Source of the DNA: Gammaproteobacteria bacterium
GTDB lineage: Bacteria > Pseudomonadota > Gammaproteobacteria > Chromatiales > Chromatiaceae
NCBI GenBank assembly: GCA_020445405.1
Contig: JAGRGQ010000003.1
Location: 1 to 64,000 of the forward strand
Direction of reading: 5' to 3'
DNA length: 64,000 nucleotides
Part shown: one piece after another, positions 33,579 to 42,677 of the stretch
Layout: each line of letters opens with the position of its first letter
Position numbering within the stretch: position 1 is the first letter of the stretch
Notes under the pieces: generated by a model
Database searches by the model: none
Seen by the model: only the letters and a program-made list of their open reading frames with translations
Told to the model about the DNA's origin: nothing
Program-made: the position numbers and the translations under genes

Positions 33579-34082
33579 ATGGCGACACATTTCCATCCCG
33601 ATAACGGGGCAGCGCAGGTGAGGCGTTGGTATCAAGCCATGATTGTCGCAGCGCTATTGATCCTTCAGGGTCTGCTGCTTGCCTATTTTGCCGGCACCTA
33701 CGATGTGCCGTTTGCGCACAAATATGCCAAAAGGTCTATTGGTATCCACTTTGGCCCTGACCCGTTGACGATCGGGCCGATATCCGGAATGGACAATCCG
33801 GTCCTGACAGCGTCCGATGTCACTGACGTCGATGCCCGGTTTGTCGCTGACCCGTTCATGATATTCGTGGATAGCCGGGGTTATATGTTCTTCGAAGTAT
33901 TGAATTCGCAGACCAATCAGGGAGATTTGGGTCTGGCAGTGAGTGAGGATCGAGGGCATTGGCACTACCGGCAGATCGTGCTCGACGAACCGTTTCATCT
34001 CCGCTACCCGCACGTCTTCGAGTGGGATGGGGAGATCCACCTGCGGCCCGAAACCTCGCAGGCGATTGGTAGGCTGGCGTAA
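33579..34082 (+). pseudogene. Truncated glucosamine inositolphosphorylceramide transferase-like remnant
   Basis: A 167-residue frame with one N-terminal membrane segment (MIVAALLILQGLLLAYFAG) and the beginning of a beta-propeller-like glycosyltransferase domain. ADPFMIFVDSRGYMFFEVLN, QGDLGLAVSEDRGHWHYRQIVLDEPFHLRYPHVFEWDGEIHLRPETSQA follow the pattern of bacterial proteins annotated as glucosamine inositolphosphorylceramide transferase family. Those proteins continue for well over 100 residues past the PETSQ motif; here the frame stops nine codons later and the next gene begins 45 bp on. The missing 3' part is not found in any frame, so this appears to be a deletion remnant, not a simple frameshift. 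An unusually short functional variant is less likely. Confidence 0.65.
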
Positions 34083-34127
34083 TCTGCTGGTACATCAACC
34101 TTGAATTCACCAACAGCTAACTGAATC

Positions 34128-35306
34128 ATGAACCGGCTAGTCAGCTTTTTTGCGCGCCAAACCCGCAAATTAATCCGGCGATCAAAACCTGACAAGTACC
34201 GTACGGTTGTCTCGCTGGAGAGCGACCATGCCAGACGCGGACGGGTGCTGCTATCCTACCTGATTGATGCCTTTCTGCTGCCACCCGGCCAGGCCTTGCC
34301 GAACGAACACACGAACTACTGGGAGGCGCTGCAAATTGCCGCGACGTTTCTGGATCTCGGCTATTGTGTGGACGTGATAAGCCACCGGAATAATCTGTTC
34401 GTTCCCGGCAGGCGCTACGACTTTTTCATCGACATCAGATGGAATATGCAGCGACTCTCGGGTCAGCTCAACCCCGATTGCATTAAGATTGCGCACCTCG
34501 ATACGGCGCACATTCTTTTCCACACTACTGCCGAGATGAATCGCCTGCTGGCGTTGCAGCGACGACGTGGGGTTACCCTGTTGCCAAGACGACTGGAGCG
34601 GCCAAATCTCGGCATCGAGCATGCGGATTTTGCCACGCTTCTGGGAAACGATTTCACTGCGAGCACTTATGCGTACGCGCACAAACCGATCTACCGTATA
34701 CCCATTTCGACTCCGGTTCTCTATCCGTGCCCCGAGGAGAAGGATTTTGACGCCTGCCGACATCGATTCCTCTGGCTGGGCAGCCGCGGCATGGTGCATA
34801 AAGGGCTGGACTTGCTGCTGGAAGCATTCACGCGTATGCCGGAGTGCCATTTGACGGTCTGCGGCCCGGTCCGGGACGAGCCGGATTTTGAGAATGCTTA
34901 CCATGACGAGTTGTATTCCAGCCCAAACATAGATGTACATGGATGGACTGACATCGCCGGTGACGCATTCAGGGAACTCGTCAACACCAGCGTCGGACTC
35001 GTCTACGCCTCCTGTTCGGAAGGTCAGAGCGGCGCAGTGCTGAGCTGCATGCATGCCGGCCTGATTCCGATCGTCAGCCGCGAATCAGGCGTCGATGTCG
35101 ATGCGGCTTTCGGACTGGTACTGCGAACGAGTTCGATCGAGGAGATCTGTGAAGCGGTAAAGGCCATCACCACGCTTCCCGCAGAGCGGCTCAGGGAGAT
35201 GGCCCATGCCGCCTGGATCTTCGCCAGAACACATCACACCCGTGATAAATTCGCGGAGGTCTACCGTTCTGCGATTGACGACATCATTGCCCGCACCGGC
35301 AGGTAA
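34128..35306 (+). CDS. Glycosyltransferase (GT4-like, GT-B fold)
   Basis: A 392-residue GT-B glycosyltransferase. The N-terminal acceptor domain begins VLLSYLIDAFLLPPG and includes TNYWEALQIAATFLDLGYCVDVISHRN. The C-terminal donor domain has FLWLGSRGMVHKGLDLLLEAFTRMPECHLTVCGP and the SCSEGQSGAVLSCMHAGLIPIVSRESGV segment, equivalent to the E-x7-E region of GT4 enzymes. It is preceded by the truncated gene and converges with a family 2 glycosyltransferase. Sugar specificity cannot be read from sequence. Confidence 0.82.
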   Translation: MNRLVSFFARQTRKLIRRSKPDKYRTVVSLESDHARRGRVLLSYLIDAFLLPPGQALPNEHTNYWEALQIAATFLDLGYCVDVISHRNNLFVPGRRYDFFIDIRWNMQRLSGQLNPDCIKIAHLDTAHILFHTTAEMNRLLALQRRRGVTLLPRRLERPNLGIEHADFATLLGNDFTASTYAYAHKPIYRIPISTPVLYPCPEEKDFDACRHRFLWLGSRGMVHKGLDLLLEAFTRMPECHLTVCGPVRDEPDFENAYHDELYSSPNIDVHGWTDIAGDAFRELVNTSVGLVYASCSEGQSGAVLSCMHAGLIPIVSRESGVDVDAAFGLVLRTSSIEEICEAVKAITTLPAERLREMAHAAWIFARTHHTRDKFAEVYRSAIDDIIARTGR

Positions 35307-35341
35307 TTGCACATGCCGCTTGCAGCGGTGGCAGCGGATTG

Positions 35342-36229
35342 TCAGCCGCCTGGAGTCACGATCTGAAGCAGCTTCCGGCGGACCTGGGGGGCCAGCCGGA
35401 TAATGCGTCGCAGCAGATAGCGCCACACGCGCAGTTTCTCGGCGAAGCTGATGGGTGCCCTGAATGCCGTGACAAAGCGATAAGAGTGCAGCCGGATACG
35501 CTGGATGTTGTTGGGCTTTCCCGGATAGCCGATTGCGGGCGCTCTCGACGTCTCAGAGTCCATCAGAATGCCGGTGGTCTCCGGATTGAAGCGGCGTACG
35601 AACAAACGATCCGGAATCTCCACGAATTTGCCACGCAGAGCAAGCTCGGCAATCATGCTGATATCGGAACCGGGCAGCGGGCGGTTCAACGCGGTACCGC
35701 GCAGTGCTGAAGATCTGATTACGCCATTCATCACGTTATTGAATCTCTCCCTGTCCAGGTACTCGGCAAATCGCCTGGATGGCCGTTCAAACTCCAGGTT
35801 CAGGTTGTCCTCGTACTCGACGGCGTACTCGCCGGTGCCCGGCGCCGTGACCAGCATATAGGCTCTGGGGTATGCCAATACCGCATCGGGCAGCGCATCG
35901 AGCGCCGCAACACATTTTTCAAAGAAATCCTGCAGGCATAGATCGCTGCAGGCCGCCCACTTGAAATATCTCCCCGTGGAGAGTTCGAAGACCCGATCGT
36001 AGTTTGCATAGACGCCGATATTGGTGGCATTGCGGTAGTAGCGGATTCGCGCATCCGCGGATGCCGCTTGACGGGATATTTTTTCGGTCTCGTCGCTGGA
36101 AGCGTTGTCGCAGATAATCAGCTCGAAGTCGGTGAAGCTCTGGGAGAGAATCGAACCAATGGCCTCTTCTATCCACTTTGAACCGTTGAACACGGGTATG
36201 CCGACACTCAAGACTGGGGAGGATTGCAT
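35342..36229 (-). CDS. Family 2 glycosyltransferase, paralogue of the gene at 39.6 kb
   Basis: A 295-residue GT-A enzyme beginning VLSVGIPVFNGSKWIEEAIGSILSQSFTDFEL, then DNASSDETEKISRQAA, and YYRNATNIGVYANYDRVFELSTGRYFKWAACSDLC, where the expected aspartate-rich motif is replaced by CSD. The C-terminal part carries SRAPAIGYPGKPNNIQR and a run of basic residues. It shares near-identical blocks with the 304-residue protein at 39587-40501 (ILSQSFTDFEL, DNASSDET, YFKWA-CSD). It lies 15 bp after the preceding glycosyltransferase gene on the same strand and is probably translated from the same mRNA. Confidence 0.85.
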   Translation of the reverse strand: MQSSPVLSVGIPVFNGSKWIEEAIGSILSQSFTDFELIICDNASSDETEKISRQAASADARIRYYRNATNIGVYANYDRVFELSTGRYFKWAACSDLCLQDFFEKCVAALDALPDAVLAYPRAYMLVTAPGTGEYAVEYEDNLNLEFERPSRRFAEYLDRERFNNVMNGVIRSSALRGTALNRPLPGSDISMIAELALRGKFVEIPDRLFVRRFNPETTGILMDSETSRAPAIGYPGKPNNIQRIRLHSYRFVTAFRAPISFAEKLRVWRYLLRRIIRLAPQVRRKLLQIVTPGG

Positions 36230-36244
36230 CCGGCGATCGTCAAT

Positions 36245-37183
36245 TTAATGGCCATGTATTTGCCGGTAAACCTGCTTGTGTTTACCAAACAACCCGAATA
36301 TCTTGCCTACCTGCCGCATAAAAAGCAGTTGTGCAGCCATGCGACGATGACTCTTGATGCGCAGCAAAAGCTGCACACCGGCGACCACACCCGCCACGAC
36401 AATGATTCCCGATTCGATTACGACGCGTTTAATGCTGGGATTATTCAGCCACATGATACGCATATCGCCGGCGCCATCGCGAAATGCGCGCTCTCTGGCC
36501 CACTGTTTTGTCAAACGCGATGCACCGAACAGTTCATGACTCCTGGCCCGATGCGCAAATGCAAAGGTCGCGCCGTGCTTTTTCAAACGGGTAAAAAACT
36601 CTACATCCCCCCGCCCCACCAACGAGTAGAAGGGGTCGAACAACTGCCCCGGAAACCGGGTTAGAATACTTTTACTCAACAATACGTTGGTGGTTCCGTA
36701 AATTAAGCGGACGTAGCCGCTTTGCTGGGGTTTGCTGACCGGATATACAGGCAGGCCCTGCACCCAATCCGGTGCGGGCACGGCAAACTCAGGGATGACA
36801 TATCCACCGACCACGTCCGCCTGCGTCAGCCGCTGTACCAGGACCAGCGAACTGAGCCACTCCTCCTCGGCCCATTCGTCATCGTCCAGCATGGCCAGCA
36901 AATCAGCCTGACAATCGACAAAAGCCCGCTGCAGCAGCGCATTGCGCACCTGGGAAATGCCGCGTTCCGGCACCACAAACGCCTCCAGCGGAAATCTGAA
37001 TCCCTGCTGCTGATAGCGCACGACGGTCTTGATGCCCTCCTGCTGCTCGCAGTCATTGTCGGCGACCAGGACCTGCACCTCAAAATCAACGCGTTGTTTC
37101 GCAATAGAATCCAGCAAGCGCGCCAATCCCTGTGGACGCTTACAGGTTGGGAGGCCAATCACCACCAGCATGGATTGATTCAC
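36245..37183 (-). CDS. Family 2 glycosyltransferase
   Basis: A 312-residue GT-A enzyme. LVVIGLPTCKRPQGLARLLDSI and VLVADNDCEQQEG begin the nucleotide-sugar domain, PERGISQVRNALLQRA follows, and LLAMLDDDEWAEEEWLSSLV is the metal-binding DDDE motif. The sequence continues with QADVVGGYVIPEFAVPAPDW. A C-terminal hydrophobic helix (VVIESGIIVVAGVVAGVQLLLRI) suggests membrane attachment. The start is taken as GTG 37183 because AGAGGAAA lies 7 nt upstream; the frame is open to 37210. It precedes the 35.3-kb glycosyltransferase gene on the same strand. Confidence 0.85.
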   Translation of the reverse strand: MNQSMLVVIGLPTCKRPQGLARLLDSIAKQRVDFEVQVLVADNDCEQQEGIKTVVRYQQQGFRFPLEAFVVPERGISQVRNALLQRAFVDCQADLLAMLDDDEWAEEEWLSSLVLVQRLTQADVVGGYVIPEFAVPAPDWVQGLPVYPVSKPQQSGYVRLIYGTTNVLLSKSILTRFPGQLFDPFYSLVGRGDVEFFTRLKKHGATFAFAHRARSHELFGASRLTKQWARERAFRDGAGDMRIMWLNNPSIKRVVIESGIIVVAGVVAGVQLLLRIKSHRRMAAQLLFMRQVGKIFGLFGKHKQVYRQIHGH

Positions 37184-37457
37184 CGCGTTGTTTCCTCTTG
37201 GGTGGCGCACAGTTTCGACGCCAACGCCGAGTTTACCGTTCAGTATTCGTTGATTGAATCTGCATCGGCCCGCGCCGGCGTTTTCTTTACCGCGAGAAAA
37301 TCCACCGTCGGCGCGGGAAGCGCGCTGCGGGCTGCAGCCAATGCGGCAGTGTCAGCGACGCAGTGGCCGCAGGGCGGCGCAACGTGGTATGTTCTGCGCT
37401 TACGCACAATGAAGATTCTCGGCCAGTTGGCGGCAGCACCCGGTGAACCGAAATATA

Positions 37458-38753
37458 ATGGATCTACAGCTTGACGAACAGCAGCTTGGGAAGCAGCTGT
37501 TCGGCACCGTTGCCGAGCTCTATCCGATTTGCCGCAGTATTACCGGAGATGGTGTGCGCGAGACGCTGTCGCGGCTTGGCGGCATTGCGCCGCTGACCAT
37601 TCATGAGGTGCCCAGCGGTACCGAGGTTTTTGATTGGACAGTGCCGGATGAGTGGCATATTCGCGATGCCTGGGTAAAGGACATGCGCGGGCGGCGGGTC
37701 ATCGATTTTCAACGCTCCAACCTGCACGTGGTCAACTACAGCGAGCCTGTCAATCGACGCATGTCGCTGGCGGAGTTGCGCCCCCATCTCTTCACGCTGC
37801 CGGAGCGACCCGACTGGATCCCCTACCGCACCTCCTACTATCAGAAGAACTGGGGCTTCTGCCTGAGTCAGAACCAGCTCGACGCCCTGCCGGCAGGAGA
37901 ATACGAGGTCTGTATCGACTCATCCATCGAGCCGGGATACCTGAGCTACGGTGAAGCCTGCATTCCCGGAGAGTCGATCGAGGAGGTCCTGGTCTCCTGT
38001 CACATCTGCCATCCGTCGCTGGCCAACGACAATCTGTCCGGTATCGCGATTGCGGCTCATCTGGCCCGCCAGCTGCGCTCCCTGCCGCTGCGCTACTCCT
38101 ACCGCTTTCTGTTCATACCCGCGACCATCGGATCGATCACATGGCTTGCCCGCAATGAAACCGTGGTACCGAGGATCCGGCACGTCCTGGTCCTGGCCTG
38201 TCTGGGCGATGCCGGTCCGCTGACCTATAAGCGCAGCCGCCGGGGGGACTCGACGATCGATCGGGCGGCAATGCACATTCTCCGGCAGCAGGGTGAACAC
38301 GAAGTGTTTGAATTTTCGCCCTATGGATACGACGAGCGCCAGTTCTGCTCACCGGGGTTTAACCTGCCGGCCGGCAGATTGTCGCGCACACCCCACGGTC
38401 GCTTTCCCGAGTATCACACTTCGGCGGACAACCTGGACTTCGTACAGCCCGCCCAGCTGGCACGGTCTCTGGTTACCTGCCTGCAGATATTCCAGGTGCT
38501 GGAGAATGACCGCACCTACCTCAATCAGAAACCTTTTGGCGAACCGCATCTGTCGAAGTACGGACTGTACGACTCCATCGGTGGGATCGCGGAATCGCCG
38601 GCGTTTCAGCTGGCGCTGCTCTGGGTGCTCAATCTCTCCGATGGCGGCTGCAGCCTGCTGGACATTGCCGAGCGTTCGGGCGTGGAGTTCCGTATGATCT
38701 CCCGTGCGGCGGACGCGCTGGCCAGCCACGGTCTGCTGCGGGAGGCACCATGA
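37458..38753 (+). CDS. DUF4910 family aminopeptidase-like protein
   Basis: A 431-residue protein of the DUF4910 family. The diagnostic N-terminal PICRSITGDGVRETLSRLG is followed by the family EVPSGTEVFDWTVPDEWHIRDAWVKD. The metallopeptidase (M28-like) core has VLVSCHICHPSLANDNLSGIAIAAHLAR, where His and Asp are metal-ligand candidates, and FPEYHTSADNLDFV. The C-terminus ends in a winged-helix-like region (LLDIAERSGVEFRMISRAADAL). These proteins are frequently encoded in O-antigen and capsule loci, where they may deacylate or process a sugar intermediate; the substrate is unknown. In the FIPATIGSITWLARNE segment the usual acid residue position reads IGSI. The stop overlaps the next gene by 4 nt. 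Confidence 0.9.
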   Translation: MDLQLDEQQLGKQLFGTVAELYPICRSITGDGVRETLSRLGGIAPLTIHEVPSGTEVFDWTVPDEWHIRDAWVKDMRGRRVIDFQRSNLHVVNYSEPVNRRMSLAELRPHLFTLPERPDWIPYRTSYYQKNWGFCLSQNQLDALPAGEYEVCIDSSIEPGYLSYGEACIPGESIEEVLVSCHICHPSLANDNLSGIAIAAHLARQLRSLPLRYSYRFLFIPATIGSITWLARNETVVPRIRHVLVLACLGDAGPLTYKRSRRGDSTIDRAAMHILRQQGEHEVFEFSPYGYDERQFCSPGFNLPAGRLSRTPHGRFPEYHTSADNLDFVQPAQLARSLVTCLQIFQVLENDRTYLNQKPFGEPHLSKYGLYDSIGGIAESPAFQLALLWVLNLSDGGCSLLDIAERSGVEFRMISRAADALASHGLLREAP

Positions 38754-39484
38754 CCGAAGCCGCAGTTGCCGGTCAATTCGTCGTGCTGAGCGGTGCCACC
38801 AGCGATATCGGCAAGGCATTGGCCCGGAGCCTGGCATCCGCCGGCGCCAGGCTTTGCCTGCTCGGGCGCAACCCAAGTACGCTGCAGCAGCTTGCTGACG
38901 ATGTCGGGCATCTCGCCGCCGGGGTTACCGTCTGTCCGGTCGATCTCACCGACGATGCCGCAATAGCAACCGCTGTCACGCAGATGCGGCGGGAGACCGG
39001 CGCGGTCGATGTTCTGGTTCACGGGGCGGGTGCGTTTGAGATGGGACCGCTGCAGAGCGCGGACGTTTCCCGGTTCGATCTTCTGTACAGAACGAATGTG
39101 CGCGGTCCCTATCTTCTGACGCAATCTCTGCTGCCGCTTATCCGCTCTTCCCCCGGCCAGATCGTGTTTCTCAATTCGACTGTCGGCCTTGAAGCGAAAA
39201 AATCGGCAAGTCAGTATGCCGCGACCCAGCATGCGCTGCGGGCCATGGCTGATGCATTGCGTGCCGAAGTCAACGCCGACGGAGTGCGCGTGCTCAGCGT
39301 CTACCTCGGGCGTACGGCGACGGCCAGGCAGGAGCGGATTTTCCGACTAGAGGGGCGCCCCTACGCGCCGGCGCTGCTTCAGCAGCCTGAGGATGTTGCC
39401 CAAATGGTGCTGGCGGCGCTGCATCTGCCGCGCACCGCCGAAGTTACCGAGATCCGGATGCGGCCGATGGTCAAATCGTACTGA
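38750..39484 (+). CDS. Short-chain dehydrogenase/reductase
   Basis: A 244-residue SDR. The Rossmann motif is LSGATSDIGKALARSLASAGARLCLLGRN (TGxxxGIG variant with Ser-Asp), followed by CPVDLTDDAA, VLVHGAGAF (NAG-type loop replaced by HGAG), VFLNSTVG with the catalytic Ser position, and the catalytic YAATQHA, where the YxxxK lysine position is occupied by His (Y-A-A-T-Q). The missing Lys means activity is uncertain. It overlaps the DUF4910 gene by 4 nt (ATGA) with a GGGAGG site, so the two are cotranslated. Confidence 0.85.
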   Translation: MTEAAVAGQFVVLSGATSDIGKALARSLASAGARLCLLGRNPSTLQQLADDVGHLAAGVTVCPVDLTDDAAIATAVTQMRRETGAVDVLVHGAGAFEMGPLQSADVSRFDLLYRTNVRGPYLLTQSLLPLIRSSPGQIVFLNSTVGLEAKKSASQYAATQHALRAMADALRAEVNADGVRVLSVYLGRTATARQERIFRLEGRPYAPALLQQPEDVAQMVLAALHLPRTAEVTEIRMRPMVKSY

Positions 39485-39586
39485 AAAACGGGAGCACGAG
39501 GGCAAAAAAGTTGCGGCGTTCCGCGCTTCTGGCCGGTACCGCCCGACAGATGGGTGGATGCAGCGCCACGACGGCCTATCCGCCCG

Positions 39587-40501
39587 TCAATAGATTTTCC
39601 CCCACACACGCCTCGCCAGCGAGATCAATCTGCGTGCCAGCGCGGGTCCCAGCCACATCGACCGGTACATCAACTCCAGCTCGATGCGCAATTTCTCCGC
39701 TAAGGGAATGGGTGTTCGAAACGGCATGGCGAACCTGTCGAGCTGACGACTCGCCCGCTGTAAAGGACCGAACTCCATATTGTCGGCACCGAAAAACGAC
39801 ACCTGCTCCTTGTGGGCCAGCTTTTCGCCGGTCGATTCCGGATCGAATCGACGATGGAACAAGGGCTCCTCAACCTCGACGAATTTTCCGTAGAGGGACA
39901 TCTCCAGCATCATGTTGATGTCGAATCCACGTGCCTCCCGGTAAGGCATCATATTGTTCAGGGCCGAACGGCGAAACACGCCGTTATAGGCGTTATTAAG
40001 CCCCTCCAGCCAGTCGAACGCGACCCGGATCCGGTCGCTTGGTGAATCGTCCTCCAGCGTGAGATTCTGGTAAAACAGACTCTGACCGCCGCTGATGGAT
40101 GAGAAGAGCACGGTTTGCGCATAGGCCAATACCACCTCATCGCGCGCCTCGAGAATCTCAATGCATCGCTCAAACAGACTGGGTTTGCAGATATCGCTGC
40201 AACTGGCCCATTTGAAATATTTCGACGCGGTCATCCCGAACACATCGTTGTAGTTTTTCAGTGCGCCTCTGTTGCGGGCATGCCGATGGTAACGGACCCT
40301 TGGGTCGGCCTCGGCATAACGGCGGCAGATCGTTCCGGTTTCATCGCTGGAGGCGTTGTCGGCGATGAAGAGTTCGAAATCGGTAAAGCTCTGGGATAAT
40401 ATCGACTCGATAGACTGTTCAAGCCAGCGCGCACCGTTGTAGACCGGCATACCAACCGCCAGCAGGTGTTTGGATGGTCCCTGATTCTCGTCCGCCGGCA
40501 T
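39587..40501 (-). CDS. Family 2 glycosyltransferase, paralogue of the gene at 35.3 kb
   Basis: A 304-residue GT-A enzyme. It starts HLLAVGMPVYNGARWLEQSIESILSQSFTDFEL and has ADNASSDETGTICRRYAEADPRVRYHRHARN and SKYFKWASCSDICKPSLFERC. Its overall plan and many blocks match the protein at 35342-36229, and the two differ mainly in the C-terminal acceptor half. It converges with the SDR gene and is divergent from the GT4 gene at 40.6 kb, with a 107-bp divergent promoter region. Confidence 0.85.
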   Translation of the reverse strand: MPADENQGPSKHLLAVGMPVYNGARWLEQSIESILSQSFTDFELFIADNASSDETGTICRRYAEADPRVRYHRHARNRGALKNYNDVFGMTASKYFKWASCSDICKPSLFERCIEILEARDEVVLAYAQTVLFSSISGGQSLFYQNLTLEDDSPSDRIRVAFDWLEGLNNAYNGVFRRSALNNMMPYREARGFDINMMLEMSLYGKFVEVEEPLFHRRFDPESTGEKLAHKEQVSFFGADNMEFGPLQRASRQLDRFAMPFRTPIPLAEKLRIELELMYRSMWLGPALARRLISLARRVWGKIY

Positions 40502-40608
40502 GCAGGCAGCCCCGGGTTGATTGCTATTGAAGGTCAGTAGTATATCCTAAACAGGTTCCAGCAGATTGGGCAGCGGGATGGCACAGAGGATGGGGTTCGG
40601 TCAGGCTC

Positions 40609-41763
40609 ATGGTCAATAACAAGCGACGGCCCATCAAGGTGCTCAACGTGCTTTGGAAGCTTGATGTCGGTGGTATGGAAGCGTCACTGGTGGCGCTGCT
40701 CACTCATCTGGATCCCGGGCAGTTCCAGATGGATTTTCTGGTAACGTCCCAGTACGAGGGAGATTACGACGCCGTTGTCAAAAAAATGGGCGCCCGCATC
40801 GTACTCGGCAAGGATAGGTTCAGTCCCGGGCATAACCTGAGGGACCTTGCTGCCGTCAACAGGCGATTCGGCCCTTATGATGTACTTCACAGTCACCGCC
40901 ACTATAGCGGCGCACCGTTGCTACGGGCAGCACACCAATTGGGTGTACCGCTCCGAATCGCTCACAGCCACACCATTCCAACAATGAAGGGCTCGGCGTT
41001 TGACCGGGCCCGCGTTGCAATTGCCAGACGGCTGGTGCGCAGGCACTGCACGCACGGCCTGGCGGTCTCGCGGGCCGCCGCGGCTTCCCTGTTCGGAGAG
41101 CGCTGGGAGAGCGACCAGCGCTTCCGGGTGCTGCCGCGGGGATGTGATTTTGAAGCGTTTCGGGCGACGGACTCCCGCGAGCGGGTGCGGCGGGAGCTGG
41201 GGATTGGCGCTGACGAAATGGCACTCGTCCACGTCGCCAGTTTCAATGACAATGGAAACCACGAATTCATCGTGGAGGTCGGGTGGGAGTTCAGCCGGCT
41301 TGCGCCGCAATTTCGCATCGTGCTGATCGGCGATGGCCCGCTGCTTCACCATATCCAGAGCCAGGTTGCGTTCGCCGGATTGTCCGACCGCGTCATGTTC
41401 CTGGGCGAACAACCGGACCTGCACGCACTGCTGCTGGCGATGGATGCACTTATATTTCCGTCAAATGTGGAGACTCTCGGCATCGCCGTGGTCGAAGCAC
41501 AGGCAGCCGGGCTGGTCTGCTTCCTGTCCGATCGGGTGGTACCCGAGGTCGACGCAGTACCGGAGCTGCTGCACAGGATTCCGATGGAAGCCGGGCCCGG
41601 GGCCTGGGCGCGGGAAATCTTTGCGCATGGCCGGGCGCCCATAACTCAGGCCGAGGCGCTCGAGCGCTGCATGGCCGGCGAATTGGGCATCGAGTCATAC
41701 GTCGAATGCCATAAGCGCCTCTATACGAGTACACTTGACCCGCAGCAGGCTCGCGAAATTTGA
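40609..41763 (+). CDS. Glycosyltransferase family 4 (EpsF/CapM-like)
   Basis: A 384-residue GT-B glycosyltransferase. The N-terminus, KVLNVLWKLDVGGMEASLVALLTHLDPGQFQMDFLVTSQ, is the classic GT4 start with the GGxE loop. YDVLHSHRHYSGAPLLRAAHQLGVPLRIAHSHT follows. The donor domain has LVHVASFNDNGNHEFIVEVG, RIVLIGDGPL, FLGEQPDLHALLLAMDALIFPSNVETLGIAVVEAQAAGL, with the E-x7-E motif in ETLGIAVVEAQ. It runs into the nucleotidyltransferase gene, which begins 50 bp on. Confidence 0.88.
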   Translation: MVNNKRRPIKVLNVLWKLDVGGMEASLVALLTHLDPGQFQMDFLVTSQYEGDYDAVVKKMGARIVLGKDRFSPGHNLRDLAAVNRRFGPYDVLHSHRHYSGAPLLRAAHQLGVPLRIAHSHTIPTMKGSAFDRARVAIARRLVRRHCTHGLAVSRAAAASLFGERWESDQRFRVLPRGCDFEAFRATDSRERVRRELGIGADEMALVHVASFNDNGNHEFIVEVGWEFSRLAPQFRIVLIGDGPLLHHIQSQVAFAGLSDRVMFLGEQPDLHALLLAMDALIFPSNVETLGIAVVEAQAAGLVCFLSDRVVPEVDAVPELLHRIPMEAGPGAWAREIFAHGRAPITQAEALERCMAGELGIESYVECHKRLYTSTLDPQQAREI

Positions 41764-41813
41764 CTGCGGACCGGTTTGCACCAACGACTGATCATGTGAG
41801 GACGGCAACAGCA

Positions 41814-42593
41814 ATGAAGGTGGTACTCTTCTGCGGAGGGCTCGGTACGCGCCTGCGTGAGCATACGGAGACTGTCCCCAAGCCCATGGTGAATATCGGC
41901 CAGCGGCCGATTCTGTGGCACCTGATGAAATACTATGCCCATTTCGGTCACTGCGAGTTCATTCTCTGCCTCGGATACATGGGCGACCTCATCAAGCAGT
42001 ACTTCATCAACTATGCGGAGTGGATTTCAAACGACTTCCGGCTCTCCGGCGGCGGCAACGAGGTTCACCTGTTCAACCGCGACATCGCTGACTGGAAGAT
42101 CACGTTCGCGGACACGGGCACCAATAGCAACATCGGCCAGCGCCTGATGGCCGTTCGCCGCTACCTCGGCGATGACGCGGTATTCCTCGCCAACTACAGC
42201 GACGGACTGTCGGACCTCCCGCTCGTGGACTATCTCGACAACTTCCGCCGCAGGGATAAGATTGCGAGCTTCATCAGCGTGCGTCCCACCCACAGCTTTC
42301 ACACGGTAGCCGCAGGCGCGGACCAGCTGGTGCATGAGATTCGGCATGCAGGCAAATCGGATATCCGGATCAACGGCGGATTTTTCGCTTTCAAACGGGA
42401 GATTTTCGATTACCTGCAGCCAGGTGAAGATCTGGTGGAAGAGCCGTTCCGGCGGCTCATTGCCGGCAGGCAGTTGCTGGCCTATCCGCACGAGGGATTC
42501 TGGGCATGCATGGACACGCTCAAGGACAAAAAGGCGTTTGACGAAATGGAGATGCAGGGCGATATGCCCTGGCAGCTCTGGCACGCCCGGTAG
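41814..42593 (+). CDS. Glucose-1-phosphate cytidylyltransferase-like nucleotidyltransferase (RfbF family)
   Basis: A 259-residue nucleotidyltransferase that activates a sugar 1-phosphate. The N-terminus MKVVLFCGGLGTRLREHTETVPKPMV is the signature of the family, and PILWHLMKYYAHFGHCEFILCLGYMGDLIKQYF is the RfbF-like continuation. FLANYSDGLSDL supplies the metal-binding Asp, and INGGFFAFKREIFDY, and GFWACMDTLKDKKAFDE follow. Residue choice favours RfbF (CDP-glucose) over RfbA. The ATG at 41814, with GAGGACG upstream, is preferred to the open frame from 41760. It presumably supplies the NDP-sugar for the neighbouring epimerase and C-methyltransferase. Confidence 0.88.
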   Translation: MKVVLFCGGLGTRLREHTETVPKPMVNIGQRPILWHLMKYYAHFGHCEFILCLGYMGDLIKQYFINYAEWISNDFRLSGGGNEVHLFNRDIADWKITFADTGTNSNIGQRLMAVRRYLGDDAVFLANYSDGLSDLPLVDYLDNFRRRDKIASFISVRPTHSFHTVAAGADQLVHEIRHAGKSDIRINGGFFAFKREIFDYLQPGEDLVEEPFRRLIAGRQLLAYPHEGFWACMDTLKDKKAFDEMEMQGDMPWQLWHAR

Positions 42594-42677
42594 CGCTGTT
42601 CCGAATTCCCCAATCAGAAACCGATAGCGACCGGGGGAACCCTCCCGCTGTCCCGCCTGTCAGCTGCAGCACGGGGC

